Below, piece by piece: positions 1 to 9,582 of a stretch of DNA of 64,000 bases. A model generated the notes under the pieces. It was not told the origin of the DNA. It saw only the letters and a list, made by a program, of their open reading frames with translations, and did no database searches. Each line of letters starts with the position of its first letter. The first letter of the stretch is position 1. The stretch is from Cytophagaceae bacterium UBA7467 (GTDB lineage: Bacteria > Bacteroidota > Bacteroidia > Cytophagales > Spirosomataceae). The stretch lies in NCBI GenBank assembly GCA_002479785.1, contig DLPD01000025.1, forward strand, positions 7,740 to 71,739. Direction: 5' to 3'. The position numbers were made by a program, and so were the translations under genes.

Positions 1-846
1 CGAAATCCATTGAAAGTAGCAGATAACCCCATTAATGAATGGAATACCTTCCGCATTTTGATGAGAGGCGAGCGGGTAACCGTTTATTTAAATGGTGAAT
101 TAGTGGTCAATAATGTGATTTTAGAGAATTATTGGGATCGCAAAATTCCGATTTTCTTGAAAGATGCTATTGAGTTGCAGGCACATGGGAATCACATTGT
201 TTACCGTAATATTTATGTAAAAGAATTGAAACCAGAAGCAGCTTATGTTGCTCCAGAGGCTGATTTTGCAACTTTATTTGATGGTTCATCACTCTTTAAT
301 TGGACAGGAAATACAACGGATTATTATCCATCGAATGGGGAATTAGTGGTGGATCCGACCCGAGGAGGAAAGGGGAATTTGTATACGAAAAATGAATACG
401 GAGACTTTCATCTCAAATTTGATTTTCAATTAACGCCTGGAGCCAATAATGGCTTAGGCATTCGCGCGCCTTTAGAGGGAGACGCGGCTTACGTGGGAAT
501 GGAATTGCAGATTTTGGATAATTCAGCACCCATCTATGCGAAACTTCAACCGTATCAATACCACGGTTCAATATACGGTATCATTCCAGCAAAGCAAGGT
601 TTCTTAAAGCCAGTGGGAGAGTGGAATGAAGAGGAGGTAATCGCTCAAGGAAATAAAATTAAGGTAATTTTAAATGGGGAAGTTATTTTGGACGGGGATA
701 TCGCACTAGCCACGAAAGAAGGTACGGCTGATCACAAAGAACATCCCGGTTTATTAAACAAAACGGGTCATATCGGGTTTTTAGGACATGGATCTCCTTT
801 GAAATTTAGAAATATTCGCATTAAAGAACTGATTAAGAAAAAATAG
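1..846 (+). CDS. DUF1080 (3-keto-disaccharide hydrolase-like) protein, 5' partial
   Basis: The reading frame is open from base 1, so this is the C-terminal part of a longer protein; the TTG at 10 is not needed as a start. About 281 residues are visible. They hold the end of one DUF1080 (LamG/concanavalin-like) domain, up to about residue 75, and a complete second one from about residue 85 (TLFDGSSLFNWTG) to the end (GHIGFLGHGSPLKFRNIRI). Family knowledge: DUF1080 proteins are usually exported and several act on 3-keto-glycosides or other sugars. The substrate cannot be read from the sequence. The next gene begins only 4 bases after the stop, suggesting shared transcription with the oxidoreductase genes. 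The signal peptide, if any, lies outside the window. Confidence 0.8.
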   Translation, partial: RNPLKVADNPINEWNTFRILMRGERVTVYLNGELVVNNVILENYWDRKIPIFLKDAIELQAHGNHIVYRNIYVKELKPEAAYVAPEADFATLFDGSSLFNWTGNTTDYYPSNGELVVDPTRGGKGNLYTKNEYGDFHLKFDFQLTPGANNGLGIRAPLEGDAAYVGMELQILDNSAPIYAKLQPYQYHGSIYGIIPAKQGFLKPVGEWNEEEVIAQGNKIKVILNGEVILDGDIALATKEGTADHKEHPGLLNKTGHIGFLGHGSPLKFRNIRIKELIKKK

Positions 847-850
847 AAAT

Positions 851-1312
851 ATGGCTATCAATTGCACAGTTAACAAGAAAAAGGTCTCTTTGGATATTGA
901 TCCAAACACCCCCTTATTATGGGCGCTTAGAGATCATTTGTCCCTTTTGGGAACAAAATATGGTTGTGGTATTGCTCAATGTGGGGCTTGTACCGTATGG
1001 GTCAATGGAGAACCGACGCGTTCTTGTGTTTTGCCTATTTCTGCCGTTTCAAATGCACAAATTACCACTATTGAGGGATTGGATTCTGCTGGGAAACACC
1101 CGGTTCAAGTAGCTTGGGATGAGTTAGATGTTCCTCAATGTGGTTATTGCCAAGCAGGTCAAATTATGACCGCTGCGGGTCTTTTGAAAAAGAATCCACA
1201 TCCTACAGATCAAGAAATTGTAGATGGAATGTCCGGCAATATTTGCCGTTGTGGAACCTATCACCGTATTCAAGAAGCCGTTAAATTAGCCTCTAAAAAG
1301 ACCAAGAAATGA
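851..1312 (+). CDS. (2Fe-2S)-binding small subunit of a molybdenum hydroxylase (IorA-like)
   Basis: A 153-residue protein with the two-cluster architecture of small subunits of xanthine-dehydrogenase-family enzymes. The N-terminal plant-type ferredoxin cluster uses Cys39, Cys44, Cys47 and Cys59 (CGIAQCGAC). The C-terminal helical cluster uses Cys97, Cys100, Cys132 and Cys134 (CGYC and CRC). Length and motifs match isoquinoline 1-oxidoreductase alpha subunits. It passes electrons from the molybdopterin subunit encoded next to an acceptor. The stop overlaps the start of that subunit (ATGA), which indicates translational coupling. The real substrate is unknown; IorAB-like pairs often oxidise aldehydes or N-heterocycles. 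Confidence 0.88.
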   Translation: MAINCTVNKKKVSLDIDPNTPLLWALRDHLSLLGTKYGCGIAQCGACTVWVNGEPTRSCVLPISAVSNAQITTIEGLDSAGKHPVQVAWDELDVPQCGYCQAGQIMTAAGLLKKNPHPTDQEIVDGMSGNICRCGTYHRIQEAVKLASKKTKK

Positions 1313-3405
1313 AAACATCGAGAAGAGATTTTATTCAGAAAACTGCCTTATTTACAGGGGTATTTACCTTAGGTTTTGATTGGTTTTCAGCCGAAGCAGC
1401 TGCAGAGACTTCCACAATGGAGGTGGTTACGGGTGCGGGTCGATTTAATGCCTTTTTATCGATAGACAACTTGGGCAAAATTACCTTGTTTTCTCCCAAC
1501 CCAGAAATTGGACAAGGGATAAAAACGGCATTCCCGGTGGTAGTAGCAGAGGAATTAGATGTGGATTGGGCACAGGTTCAAGTGGAACAAGCAAATTTAG
1601 ATACGAAGCTATTCGAACGTCAATTGACGGGAGGAAGTGGCGCATTGAAGCACTCTTGGGAGCGATTGAGGAAGGCTGGGGCGACGGTTCGCAAGATGAT
1701 GATGCAAGCGGCGGCAGATCAATGGAAGGTGGATATAGGGCAATGCAAAACCTCGAAAGGATTCGTGTTAGGTCCAGCAGGCCAAAAAGCCTCCTATGGA
1801 TCCCTAGCCGAAGCAGCTTCTAAATTGCCCGTTCCAACTGAGCTCACGTATAAGGATCGTAAGGATTATAAAATTATAGGGACTCGCGTAAAGGGCGTTG
1901 ATAATAAAAATGTAGTGACGGGTAAACCATTATTTGGGATTGATATCCGCAAACCAGGGATGGTTTTTGCCCAAATCGTTCGTCCACCTTTTGGGGCTAC
2001 TTTGAAATCGTTTTCGGCGGAAGATGTGAAGAAAATGCCCGGGATTTTAGAGGTGGTTTCCTTCAAAAATAAAGTGGCCATCGTAGGAGAGAATACCTAT
2101 GCCATTTTGCAAGCCCGCGCTAGTTTAACCTGTGATTACAGTTCTGATGCGCCTTTGGAAAGCAACGAAACCCACCAGAACTGGTTCGACGAAGGAATGA
2201 AATCCGAAAAGGCACAAGTGATGCGTAAAGACGGAGATTTTGCTGCTGCCATCGCCTCTGCTGCTAAAGTAATCGAAGCGACTTACGAATGTCCATTCAT
2301 TTCGCATAGTCCGATGGAACCAATGAATTTCTTTGCGGATGTTAAGGCAGATTCTGTTTTACTAGCAGGACCTACTCAGGTACCCCAACCAGCTCAAAAA
2401 GCTGTTTCGGATTTATTGAAAATTCCGGTAGATAAAATTCAAGTGGAATTGTCCAAAATGGGTGGCGGTTTTGGCCGTCGACTAAGCAATGACTTTGTAT
2501 TAGAAGCGGCTGAATTGTCGAGTATCATCAAGAAACCTGTTTTAGTGATGTGGACTAGAGAAGACGATATGACAGGAGGGACCTACCGTCCAGCAGCTCG
2601 TTATCGTTTTAAAGCAGGCTTAGATAAAAATGGGGAAATAATCGCCTTTGCCTTGAGAGGAGTAGGTCTAAATGCGGGCAATTCAACCCGTCAAGATAAT
2701 TTCCCTGTGGGAGCCATTGAAAATGTATTGATCGAATCCGTTGACCAAAAATCTGCTGTAACCACCGGACCATGGCGCGCACCTATCACGAATTTCTTGG
2801 GATTTGCAGAACAAGCCTTTTTAGATGAGGTGGCAGAGGTGGCAGGAAAAGACCCGATTCAGATGCGTTTAGCCCTTTTGGAAAAAGTAAAAACAAAACC
2901 TGTAGGCAAAATAACCTATGAGCCTGCTCGTTTTGAAGAAGTAATCAAGCAAGTAGCTGAAAAGGCACAATGGAAGAAAAAACCTGGTGTTCACCAAGGA
3001 TTTAGCGTCTACTATTCTCACTTATCCTATGTCGCTCAAATCGCAGAAGTTAAAGTCGAAAAAGGCAAACCGAAAGTGACGAAAGTGACCGCTGTGACTG
3101 ATTGTGGCGAGGTAGTTAACTTGAGTGGCGCAGAAAATCAAGTCAAAGGAGCCATCATCGATGGAATGGGTCATGCAATGTTTGCTAAATTAAATTTCCA
3201 AAAAGGGGTGGCAAGCCCATCTAACTTCAATGCTTACCGGATGATTCGCGGTAATGAAATTCCAGTGATCGATGCTCATTTTGTGAATAATGGAATTGCC
3301 CCTACGGGTTTAGGCGAACCAGCGTTGCCACCTACCGGCGGTTCCATAGCAAATGCCATCTATGCGGCTACGAAGAAACGTCATTACAAACAGCCGTTTA
3401 ACTAG
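1309..3405 (+). CDS. Molybdopterin-binding oxidoreductase large subunit (IorB-like)
   Basis: A 698-residue protein of the xanthine dehydrogenase/aldehyde oxidase large-subunit family, of the single-chain type typical of isoquinoline 1-oxidoreductase beta. The N-terminus has a twin-arginine motif (SRRDF, residues 4-8) followed by a hydrophobic stretch, so export of the folded cofactor-loaded complex by Tat is likely. GGGFGRR at about 385-391 is a molybdopterin-contact motif. Near the C-terminus GLGEP places the expected catalytic Glu at residue 670. It overlaps the iron-sulfur subunit gene by 4 bases. No cytochrome c partner gene follows in this window, so the electron acceptor is unknown. Confidence 0.87.
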   Translation: MKTSRRDFIQKTALFTGVFTLGFDWFSAEAAAETSTMEVVTGAGRFNAFLSIDNLGKITLFSPNPEIGQGIKTAFPVVVAEELDVDWAQVQVEQANLDTKLFERQLTGGSGALKHSWERLRKAGATVRKMMMQAAADQWKVDIGQCKTSKGFVLGPAGQKASYGSLAEAASKLPVPTELTYKDRKDYKIIGTRVKGVDNKNVVTGKPLFGIDIRKPGMVFAQIVRPPFGATLKSFSAEDVKKMPGILEVVSFKNKVAIVGENTYAILQARASLTCDYSSDAPLESNETHQNWFDEGMKSEKAQVMRKDGDFAAAIASAAKVIEATYECPFISHSPMEPMNFFADVKADSVLLAGPTQVPQPAQKAVSDLLKIPVDKIQVELSKMGGGFGRRLSNDFVLEAAELSSIIKKPVLVMWTREDDMTGGTYRPAARYRFKAGLDKNGEIIAFALRGVGLNAGNSTRQDNFPVGAIENVLIESVDQKSAVTTGPWRAPITNFLGFAEQAFLDEVAEVAGKDPIQMRLALLEKVKTKPVGKITYEPARFEEVIKQVAEKAQWKKKPGVHQGFSVYYSHLSYVAQIAEVKVEKGKPKVTKVTAVTDCGEVVNLSGAENQVKGAIIDGMGHAMFAKLNFQKGVASPSNFNAYRMIRGNEIPVIDAHFVNNGIAPTGLGEPALPPTGGSIANAIYAATKKRHYKQPFN

Positions 3406-4425
3406 ATGAAAATAAATTGGTTAGATAACCTTCGTGTAAATGCAACCATAGGGGTGATTTTAATTCACGCCTCGGCCACTATTTTGTTTCGATTTAACAA
3501 AGTTCCAGCTGATTATTGGTGGTTTGCTAATCTGTACAATGGTGGGTATCGCTATGTGGTGCCCATTTTTGTGATGTTATCTGGGGCATTATTGTTGCCA
3601 CGAGAGGAAGCAATTGGGCCTTTTTTGAAGAAAAGTTTTATGCGCATCATTTTGCCATTTCTCTTTTATAATTTGATTTTCTCTATTTTTAACTGGCAGG
3701 TACGATTGCGCGGTAAGGCTTTTGGGTTTACCGATGGGTTGACTTGGTTGGGAGAGCAATATTTTAACGGTGCGTCTTACCATTTCTGGTACATCTACAT
3801 GATCATTGGGATATATTTGTTCATACCCATTATTGGTCGTTGGATTAGGTCTGCACCAGAATCGCATATTCAGTATTTTTTAGGTATTTGGGGTTTGACT
3901 ATCTTGTTCAATAACCCTCATTTTCCATATCTGAAATTGCCTGTCGCATTAACGGATTTTACTGGCTATGTAGGCTATTTAGTTCTGGGTTATTACTTGA
4001 GTACGAAGGAGTTTTCTTCCGGGATAAAAGGAAAGGCTTTGGCCATTTTTGTTCTCGGAACCCTCTGGACAATGCTAGGGTCCTATTATTTTACAGCGGA
4101 GAGTGGAAAGTTTTACGGATTGCTGTATGCTAATTTTTCGCCTAGTGTTGTTTTAGCCACATCAGGAATATTCTTGTTTTTCAGGTACCAAAACCTTGAT
4201 ATTCGCATCCTGACTCCTTTTCGTGATTGGGTGAGTTCACATAGCTATGGCATCTATTTGGTGCACATAATTGTGTTGTTTTATTTAGCCAAAGTGGGTG
4301 TTTACGGTGAAATGCTTCATCCAAGTATCGCGGTGCCATTGACCGCACTAACGTGTCTGTTGATTTCGGGCGGAATCGTTTGGGTATTACGGAAAATACC
4401 ACTGATTAAATACGTGGCGGGTTGA
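3406..4425 (+). CDS. Membrane acyltransferase, acyltransferase-3 family
   Basis: A 339-residue polytopic protein that starts directly after the stop of the oxidoreductase gene, with no gap. The N-terminal WLDNLRVNATIGVILIHAS segment is the first helix of the acyltransferase-3 (OafA/WecH-like) fold, with the His of the LIHAS motif in the usual place. About ten hydrophobic segments follow. Family members O-acylate sugars of surface polysaccharides or other acceptors at the inner membrane. The acceptor here is unknown. Co-transcription with the upstream redox enzyme is inferred from the spacing only and does not by itself show a shared pathway. Confidence 0.8.
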   Translation: MKINWLDNLRVNATIGVILIHASATILFRFNKVPADYWWFANLYNGGYRYVVPIFVMLSGALLLPREEAIGPFLKKSFMRIILPFLFYNLIFSIFNWQVRLRGKAFGFTDGLTWLGEQYFNGASYHFWYIYMIIGIYLFIPIIGRWIRSAPESHIQYFLGIWGLTILFNNPHFPYLKLPVALTDFTGYVGYLVLGYYLSTKEFSSGIKGKALAIFVLGTLWTMLGSYYFTAESGKFYGLLYANFSPSVVLATSGIFLFFRYQNLDIRILTPFRDWVSSHSYGIYLVHIIVLFYLAKVGVYGEMLHPSIAVPLTALTCLLISGGIVWVLRKIPLIKYVAG

Positions 4426-4438
4426 TTGATTGTGGGGG

Positions 4439-4446
4439 TATTTTTG
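4439..4446 (+). promoter_or_regulatory. Putative -7 box upstream of the AraC-type regulator
   Basis: TATTTTTG matches the Bacteroidota -7 consensus TAnnTTTG and lies about 45 bases before the ATG at 4492. No good TTTG is present at the expected -33 position, so support is partial. Confidence 0.3.
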
Positions 4447-4491
4447 TACATTCGTTAGAATACCTGTAACCACTCATACCTAACCCTTTTA

Positions 4492-5652
4492 ATGCACGAA
4501 ATTTATAAGTTTGGGCACAGCCTTGCTGTGTTCATGAGCTTTTTCATTATCCTGCTTTTAGTGTTAAAATCCTCCGGACCTTTTTTTAAAAGTCCGAAGC
4601 GTTTCCTTTTTTTCTATTTTCTCATTTTTGGATTATTCACCCTACTTCATTACTGTCTATTTGTTGAATGGCACGTAGAAATTGTAGCTGTCCTGTTCGG
4701 AAACTTTGACGCATTTTTTTATTTGCTTTATCCATTAGCCTATTTTTATGTGCGAGGGATGCTACAAGAAAATACGGTATTGAGCCCTAAAGATTTACTG
4801 TATCTAATCCCCTTTTTCATTCAAATGCTGGATATGTTGCCTTATTCATTTACTTCTTTCGCACATAAAATCCAGATAGTGGAGTTGATTAAATTCGATA
4901 TTCATGAGTTAGTAAAACTGCAGTTGGGTTTTTTCTTCTCTGCTCGTTTTCATTTTTATGTTAAGTTATTACTAAGTAGTGTCTATCTTTTTTATAGTTG
5001 CAAAATCTATTTCCGCCTATGTCCTCGAAATGAAAAAAACTTCATCATGCATTATTGGATTCCCGGCTTCCTTTTTGTCCAAATTTTGTTAATCCTCTTC
5101 TTAGTTTATTTCTTTTTGATTTTGCCTAGTAATACACCGTTTAAATTAACCTATCAAGGAAATTCTCCTTGGAATTATTTGGGACTTGGTTCTTATTTAG
5201 TGCTCTCTTTGAGCGTCTTTTATTTTCCAGAATTTTTGTACGCTCCTTATATTAGGGAAGAACGGGAGGCTAAATTGAAAATTCCGAACTACGAATTATC
5301 TCCAGAGAAATTAATAGAAATTGAGACAAAACTAGATTTGTATTTGGAAGAATATAAGCCCTTTTTAAAATCCACTTTTTCATTAGCCCAGTTATCTGCA
5401 AATCTGGATATCCCGGTGCATCATTTCAATTATTATTTTCGGAAGACACAACAATCTAATTTCTTAGAACAAAGAATGCGCTGGCGAATTCGACATGCGA
5501 AGGAATTAATTGATTCAGGTAAGGATAAGATAATTACCTTAGAAGCCATCGGTATTGAATCAGGTTTTCAATCGAGAACCACTTTTTTCGTGAACTTCAA
5601 AGAGGTCGTGGGGGAATCTCCTTCTGCTTACGCTGAAAGAAAAAATAGGTAG
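4492..5652 (+). CDS. Membrane-anchored AraC-family transcriptional regulator
   Basis: A 386-residue protein with two parts. The first 250 residues or so form about seven to eight hydrophobic segments. The last 100 residues are a helix-turn-helix AraC domain, with a first helix pair around SLAQLSANLDIPVHHFNYYF and a second around ITLEAIGIESGFQSRTTFF ending in GESPSAYAE. This membrane-plus-AraC layout is common in Bacteroidota, where the integral membrane part is thought to sense a signal. The gene stands alone between same-strand and convergent neighbours, so its targets cannot be inferred. A hairpin with a T-run follows it. Confidence 0.85.
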   Translation: MHEIYKFGHSLAVFMSFFIILLLVLKSSGPFFKSPKRFLFFYFLIFGLFTLLHYCLFVEWHVEIVAVLFGNFDAFFYLLYPLAYFYVRGMLQENTVLSPKDLLYLIPFFIQMLDMLPYSFTSFAHKIQIVELIKFDIHELVKLQLGFFFSARFHFYVKLLLSSVYLFYSCKIYFRLCPRNEKNFIMHYWIPGFLFVQILLILFLVYFFLILPSNTPFKLTYQGNSPWNYLGLGSYLVLSLSVFYFPEFLYAPYIREEREAKLKIPNYELSPEKLIEIETKLDLYLEEYKPFLKSTFSLAQLSANLDIPVHHFNYYFRKTQQSNFLEQRMRWRIRHAKELIDSGKDKIITLEAIGIESGFQSRTTFFVNFKEVVGESPSAYAERKNR

Positions 5653-5809
5653 GGTTAGTATGTTGTTTTTCTTCGAGGTTTGTTCGGATTTTCGAAAATG
5701 GAACATACAACTGTTTAAATTTTCTTTTCTTTCCTTCTTTAGCCTTACTATTGTTTAAGCGAATCTGATACCGCCTAACCACTAATAATAATAGAACAGA
5801 TGAATGCAG

Positions 5810-5844
5810 GGAGCGAGGGTTACTGACCTTCTGCTCCTTTTTTT
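5810..5844. terminator. Terminator after the AraC regulator
   Basis: An imperfect hairpin with GGAGC (5810-5814) pairing GCTCC (5833-5837), plus an inner GGT/ACC pairing. It is followed by eight T residues. It lies between two convergent genes and overlaps the 3' end of the minus-strand ATPase gene. Confidence 0.55.
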
Positions 5845-6517
5845 ATTTGATATGCCCGTCCTCCATCTCGATGATTCGGGTCGTTCTAGCTGCGAATTCG
5901 TTATCATGTGTGACGATTAGCAAAGTCTGTTTATATTCTTCCGCTAATTCTTGAAAAATATTGAAAACGATTTCTGAATTTTTTTTATCTAAGTTTCCCG
6001 TGGGTTCGTCACCCATGATGAGAAGTGGATCGTTGATGAGTGCACGAGCGATGGCAACGCGTTGTTTTTGGCCACCTGATAATTGATTGGGATCTTTTAA
6101 GGCTTCCTTTTCTATGCCTAGTATTTTTAATTTTTCGTAGGCTCTATGCTCGACTTCTTTCTCCGAAAATTGACCCAGTTTCAGCCCAGGAAGCATCACA
6201 TTGCGTAAAACGGAAAATTCGTTGAGAAGGTAATGGAATTGAAATACGAAACCAATTTTTTCATTTCGAACAATCGCAAGTTCACCTTCTTTTTTGTTCC
6301 TCATGGATTGCCCATCTATCAATAGGTCACCTTCATAATCCGTATCCATAGTGGATAAAATATAAAGTAAGGTCGATTTACCGCAACCAGATCTACCTAT
6401 TACGGAAACAAATTCGCTTTGTTCTAGCTGGAAGCTAACCTTATCTAAAATCTTTACTGTCACAGGATCGTGAAAGTATTTAGTGATTCCTTTTGCTTCG
6501 AGTACAACCTTGTTCAT
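5843..6517 (-). CDS. ABC transporter ATP-binding protein, LolD/MacB type
   Basis: A 224-residue ATPase. Walker A is GRSGCGKST (residues 41-49), the signature is LSGGQKQR (about 144-151), and Walker B runs into the D-loop as LLIMGDEPTGNLD. The H-loop is LLIVTHD. Length and the insert between Walker A and signature fit the LolD/FtsE/MacB ATPase subfamily, which drives mechanotransmission-type permeases rather than classic import. It is the last gene of a seven-gene minus-strand set, one base after the permease gene. Together with the permease and the HlyD-like lipoprotein it should form an inner-membrane machine that moves or extrudes periplasmic substrates. Confidence 0.9.
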   Translation of the reverse strand: MNKVVLEAKGITKYFHDPVTVKILDKVSFQLEQSEFVSVIGRSGCGKSTLLYILSTMDTDYEGDLLIDGQSMRNKKEGELAIVRNEKIGFVFQFHYLLNEFSVLRNVMLPGLKLGQFSEKEVEHRAYEKLKILGIEKEALKDPNQLSGGQKQRVAIARALINDPLLIMGDEPTGNLDKKNSEIVFNIFQELAEEYKQTLLIVTHDNEFAARTTRIIEMEDGHIK

Positions 6518-6518
6518 T

Positions 6519-7772
6519 TTATTTCCCTCTAATGATGATAACAGGATCTATTCCACTCGCTTTTCTAGAAGGGAAGAAGCCTGCAAAATAGGTCGTGACA
6601 ATGGCAAAAGTTCCACCGATGAAATAGAATTTTGGATTATAATTAATCGGGTAGGTTTTGATCGTAGGAAGTGATTCCGTGTTGAATGGTATTTGGTCAA
6701 TAAGAGACGATAAACTGAATCCCATTAATAGCCCCATCATACCGCCAAAAATCCCAATGCTCAAGGCTATGGATAAGAAGATTTTATTGACGTCATTACC
6801 AGAAAATCCAACTGCTTTTAAAATGGCAATCGAATCCATTTTCTCATAGATCATCATATTCAAGATATTGTATATACCGAATCCAGCCACTAATAAAAGG
6901 GTAATTCCGACTGCATAAGAGATGAGCGTTCTGACGGAACTACCTGTTTCGAATTGGGAGTTTGCTGTTTGAATATCCACAGCGTTTAATTCGTATATTT
7001 TACGGTACTCTTTAGCCACTTCAGGTGCCCAAAGAATATCTTTTAACTTCACCTGAATGTCTGTAATGTAATTACTAGGTTGTCCTAGCAATTTTTGGGT
7101 TGTAGAAAGGGAACAATAGCTTTGGACATTATCTAAGTCTTGTATACCTGATTGGAATATACCTACCACCCTTAACGCCACTTGGTCCCCCTTACTGCTG
7201 GTCACCTGAATGACATCACCTACATTCGCCATCATTTTAGTCGCGACTCCTTTTCCTAAAACAATACTGTTGGGTATGTTTTTCAAGTCTATGTAATTAC
7301 CAGATGTTACATAATCGCTAAACTTAAACAGTCGATTCTCTTCTACTGGATCAATGCCAAAAATCGCGCCTGTCAAATCCACGGCACCTACGTTGTAAAA
7401 CACTTGGGCATTAATTTTAGGTGCAACCCCTAGCACACGCTCATCTTTCTTAATTGCTTCGATAATCGTCTTGCTATTATTTATACCTAATAGTTCGTTT
7501 TTTGGTTTGATAGAAGAAACGAAATTATGCCCTTGAGGATTGATAAAATCTGCGGGTTGCTTCTCTGAAATTTGAATCTCTTTGTAAATCCGAACATGTG
7601 CAGTCCGATTCGTAATTAAACCATCTAACATATCATTAAGTCCAGACATAAAGCTGAGCACCGTGATAAACATGGTTATACTAATTGTCACACCTATCGC
7701 AGCGACGAGTGTTTGCTTCCACCGGGCAATTAATAAAGAAAAGGCAACCTGATAGACGAGTTTGTATTTCAT
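6519..7772 (-). CDS. ABC transporter permease, FtsX/MacB/LolC type
   Basis: A 417-residue permease. It has one N-terminal membrane helix (LVAAIGVTISITMFITVLSF), a periplasmic domain of about 220 residues (MacB periplasmic core fold), and three C-terminal helices ending near the IDPVIIIRGK tail. This is the four-helix topology of LolC/LolE/MacB. The start overlaps the stop of the HlyD-like gene by one base, and the ATPase follows one base after its stop, so the three are surely co-expressed. It differs from MacB in that the ATPase is a separate protein. Substrate unknown; see the cluster finding. Confidence 0.88.
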   Translation of the reverse strand: MKYKLVYQVAFSLLIARWKQTLVAAIGVTISITMFITVLSFMSGLNDMLDGLITNRTAHVRIYKEIQISEKQPADFINPQGHNFVSSIKPKNELLGINNSKTIIEAIKKDERVLGVAPKINAQVFYNVGAVDLTGAIFGIDPVEENRLFKFSDYVTSGNYIDLKNIPNSIVLGKGVATKMMANVGDVIQVTSSKGDQVALRVVGIFQSGIQDLDNVQSYCSLSTTQKLLGQPSNYITDIQVKLKDILWAPEVAKEYRKIYELNAVDIQTANSQFETGSSVRTLISYAVGITLLLVAGFGIYNILNMMIYEKMDSIAILKAVGFSGNDVNKIFLSIALSIGIFGGMMGLLMGFSLSSLIDQIPFNTESLPTIKTYPINYNPKFYFIGGTFAIVTTYFAGFFPSRKASGIDPVIIIRGK

Positions 7773-8848
7773 TATTTAGGCTTTACAATTTCATCTGTTG
7801 CTTTCAGTCCAGATAAAATCTCTGCTTTTTGGAAATCTTTTAATCCGATTTTAACCACTCTTTCCTCTCCAGATGCCAATGTGATGATGGAGTCATTTTT
7901 CAGAAAATTTCTTGGCACTAAAATGACGTTATCTTTTTGGCTCAACAAAATATTGGCTTCAAAGGTAATATTGGGGAATAATTTAGCTGGGGCTTTTGTA
8001 AACTTAGCTTCCACCAAGAACGTTTTGCTTCGCTCGTTCATTATTTCGGAGATCTTGGTTACCATTGCCTCGAATAATTTGTTTTTATAACTGTCCAAAG
8101 TCACCACTACCTTTTGCCCCTTTTGAACTCGCAAAATGTCATTTTCGTCCACTTGCAATTCCAATACAAAATCTCTGAAATTGCCCACTATGGCAATTGG
8201 AGTTTGGGGAGTCACGATTTCTCCCTTTGACTTTAATATACTGTAGACAATACCATTTGTCTTAGATCGCAAGGTGAAATCCTGTGCTTGATTTGTTGAA
8301 ATTTGAAGGTTTTTCTTCGCTTGGGATGAACTAAATTCCAACGCTCGTTTCAAATCTTTGTATTTCTGGATAGCAGATAAAAAATTTGATTTAGAGGTCT
8401 GGTAAGCTAATTCTTTAAGCTCAAAATCTACCTTCGTTCCAATTTGCTGACTCCAAAGATTTTTTTGGCGATAATAAAGGGAAGAATCTACCCTGAACTT
8501 ATTTTTGGCTGTTTCAATGACTAATTTAGCCTCATCTAGTTTGCCTTGATTCGCTGATAGGTCATTGAAATTTGCCGCTAAGGCAGCGTTCTCTGCACTA
8601 AATCGCTGCGTTTCGTTTGTGATGGTTAAAAGCGGACTTCCAATGTGTACGGAATCACCTTCTTGAACCAAAACCTCATTGACGATACCATTCACGGTTA
8701 CAAATGCCTGGTATTGATCAGTAGTTTTTAAAACACCAGAGGCATAAATTGACTCCGTGATGGGACCCACAGTGGGAAGGCTTGTTTCTTGCTTCTTTCC
8801 ACAAGCTATCAGGAAAATCCCTAAGGCTAAAAGGACTATATGTTTCAT
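7772..8848 (-). CDS. HlyD/MacA-like periplasmic adaptor lipoprotein
   Basis: A 358-residue protein with a lipoprotein signal (lipobox LIAC, Cys at residue 16). A barrel-sandwich/biotinyl-like half (VLVQEGDSVHIGSPLLTI) is followed by a helical hairpin of about 100 residues and a beta-barrel domain (VDENDILRVQKGQKVVVTL). This is the order seen in MacA and other membrane-fusion proteins. It would bridge the inner-membrane ABC complex to the periplasm or outer membrane. No TolC-like gene lies nearby. There are 53 bases between it and the upstream thioredoxin-like gene, the widest gap in the cluster, so an internal promoter is possible but none is clear. Confidence 0.85.
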   Translation of the reverse strand: MKHIVLLALGIFLIACGKKQETSLPTVGPITESIYASGVLKTTDQYQAFVTVNGIVNEVLVQEGDSVHIGSPLLTITNETQRFSAENAALAANFNDLSANQGKLDEAKLVIETAKNKFRVDSSLYYRQKNLWSQQIGTKVDFELKELAYQTSKSNFLSAIQKYKDLKRALEFSSSQAKKNLQISTNQAQDFTLRSKTNGIVYSILKSKGEIVTPQTPIAIVGNFRDFVLELQVDENDILRVQKGQKVVVTLDSYKNKLFEAMVTKISEIMNERSKTFLVEAKFTKAPAKLFPNITFEANILLSQKDNVILVPRNFLKNDSIITLASGEERVVKIGLKDFQKAEILSGLKATDEIVKPK

Positions 8849-8901
8849 AGTCGTAAATTACCCAAAAATGGAATACTTAGGAATGATTTGAGTCATTTAT
8901 T

Positions 8902-9576
8902 CTAAAATAGATATTCTAATTCTTTTATTTCATCCATGTTTTCCGGAATCGCCTTTATCTGCAAACTATTTTTTTGAATTAGAAACAGGCTCGGGGTGGA
9001 GAAAATAGCATACTCTTTTCGCACCTTTTCGTTCGCATTTATTGTTTTCCAGTGTGAAGGAAAACTCCATAGATTCATGTCTTCATCTATTTGAATGGCA
9101 ATGACAGGTAGTTTTATTTTTTCAGAATAAGGGATTAAATCAACTAAAAGTTCGGTACAATGAAAGCAAGATGGGCTGTAAAATAAGAGTAGAATCGTCG
9201 ACTTACTTACACTATATTGGGATAATTGAAATTCCCCTAGTTGAATCTCTGGTGCTTTTTCGCCTACTTGCAAAGTGCGTATTCGTTGAATCTGTTCGTT
9301 AATTTTCAATCGATTTTTTGCTGGACATTCTGGATCTAAGCTGAATTCTTCAAGCTTTTCGATCCATTTGTTTTTGCCGGTCGAAGCGATTCTTTTGTAA
9401 TAGAAATCAACAGCTTCTCCGTATTGAAAGGAGGATTTTGTTTTTAATTCTCTGATGTGAATGAAGACTTGTTCAATCGAAATTCGCTTTGCTTGTGGTT
9501 GTCCATATACGGGAAATACTACCGCGGAATATTGTGCAAATAGAGAAAAAGACAGGAAAAGTAAGGCGTATTTCAT
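8902..9576 (-). CDS. Exported thioredoxin-fold (TlpA/redoxin-like) protein
   Basis: A 224-residue protein with an N-terminal signal segment (LLFLSFSLFAQ). The C-terminal half has a thioredoxin fold: GEKAPEIQL, a central strand ILLLFYSP, the redox-active pair SCFHC, and a cis-Pro region FSTPSLFLI. Residues 30-100 are a family-specific N-terminal extension. Such proteins reduce or form disulfides in the periplasm. The neighbouring FISUMP-like protein has four visible cysteines, which could be its client; this is inference. It lies 6 bases after that gene and upstream of the adaptor-permease-ATPase trio, so it is probably part of the same transcript. Confidence 0.75.
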   Translation of the reverse strand: MKYALLFLSFSLFAQYSAVVFPVYGQPQAKRISIEQVFIHIRELKTKSSFQYGEAVDFYYKRIASTGKNKWIEKLEEFSLDPECPAKNRLKINEQIQRIRTLQVGEKAPEIQLGEFQLSQYSVSKSTILLLFYSPSCFHCTELLVDLIPYSEKIKLPVIAIQIDEDMNLWSFPSHWKTINANEKVRKEYAIFSTPSLFLIQKNSLQIKAIPENMDEIKELEYLF

Positions 9577-9582
9577 GTTTAA

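Noticed and set aside
5688..5699. 12-bp palindrome ATTTTCGAAAAT after the AraC gene
   Set aside because: Short, AT-rich and without a link to a promoter; chance is likely in this AT-rich gap.
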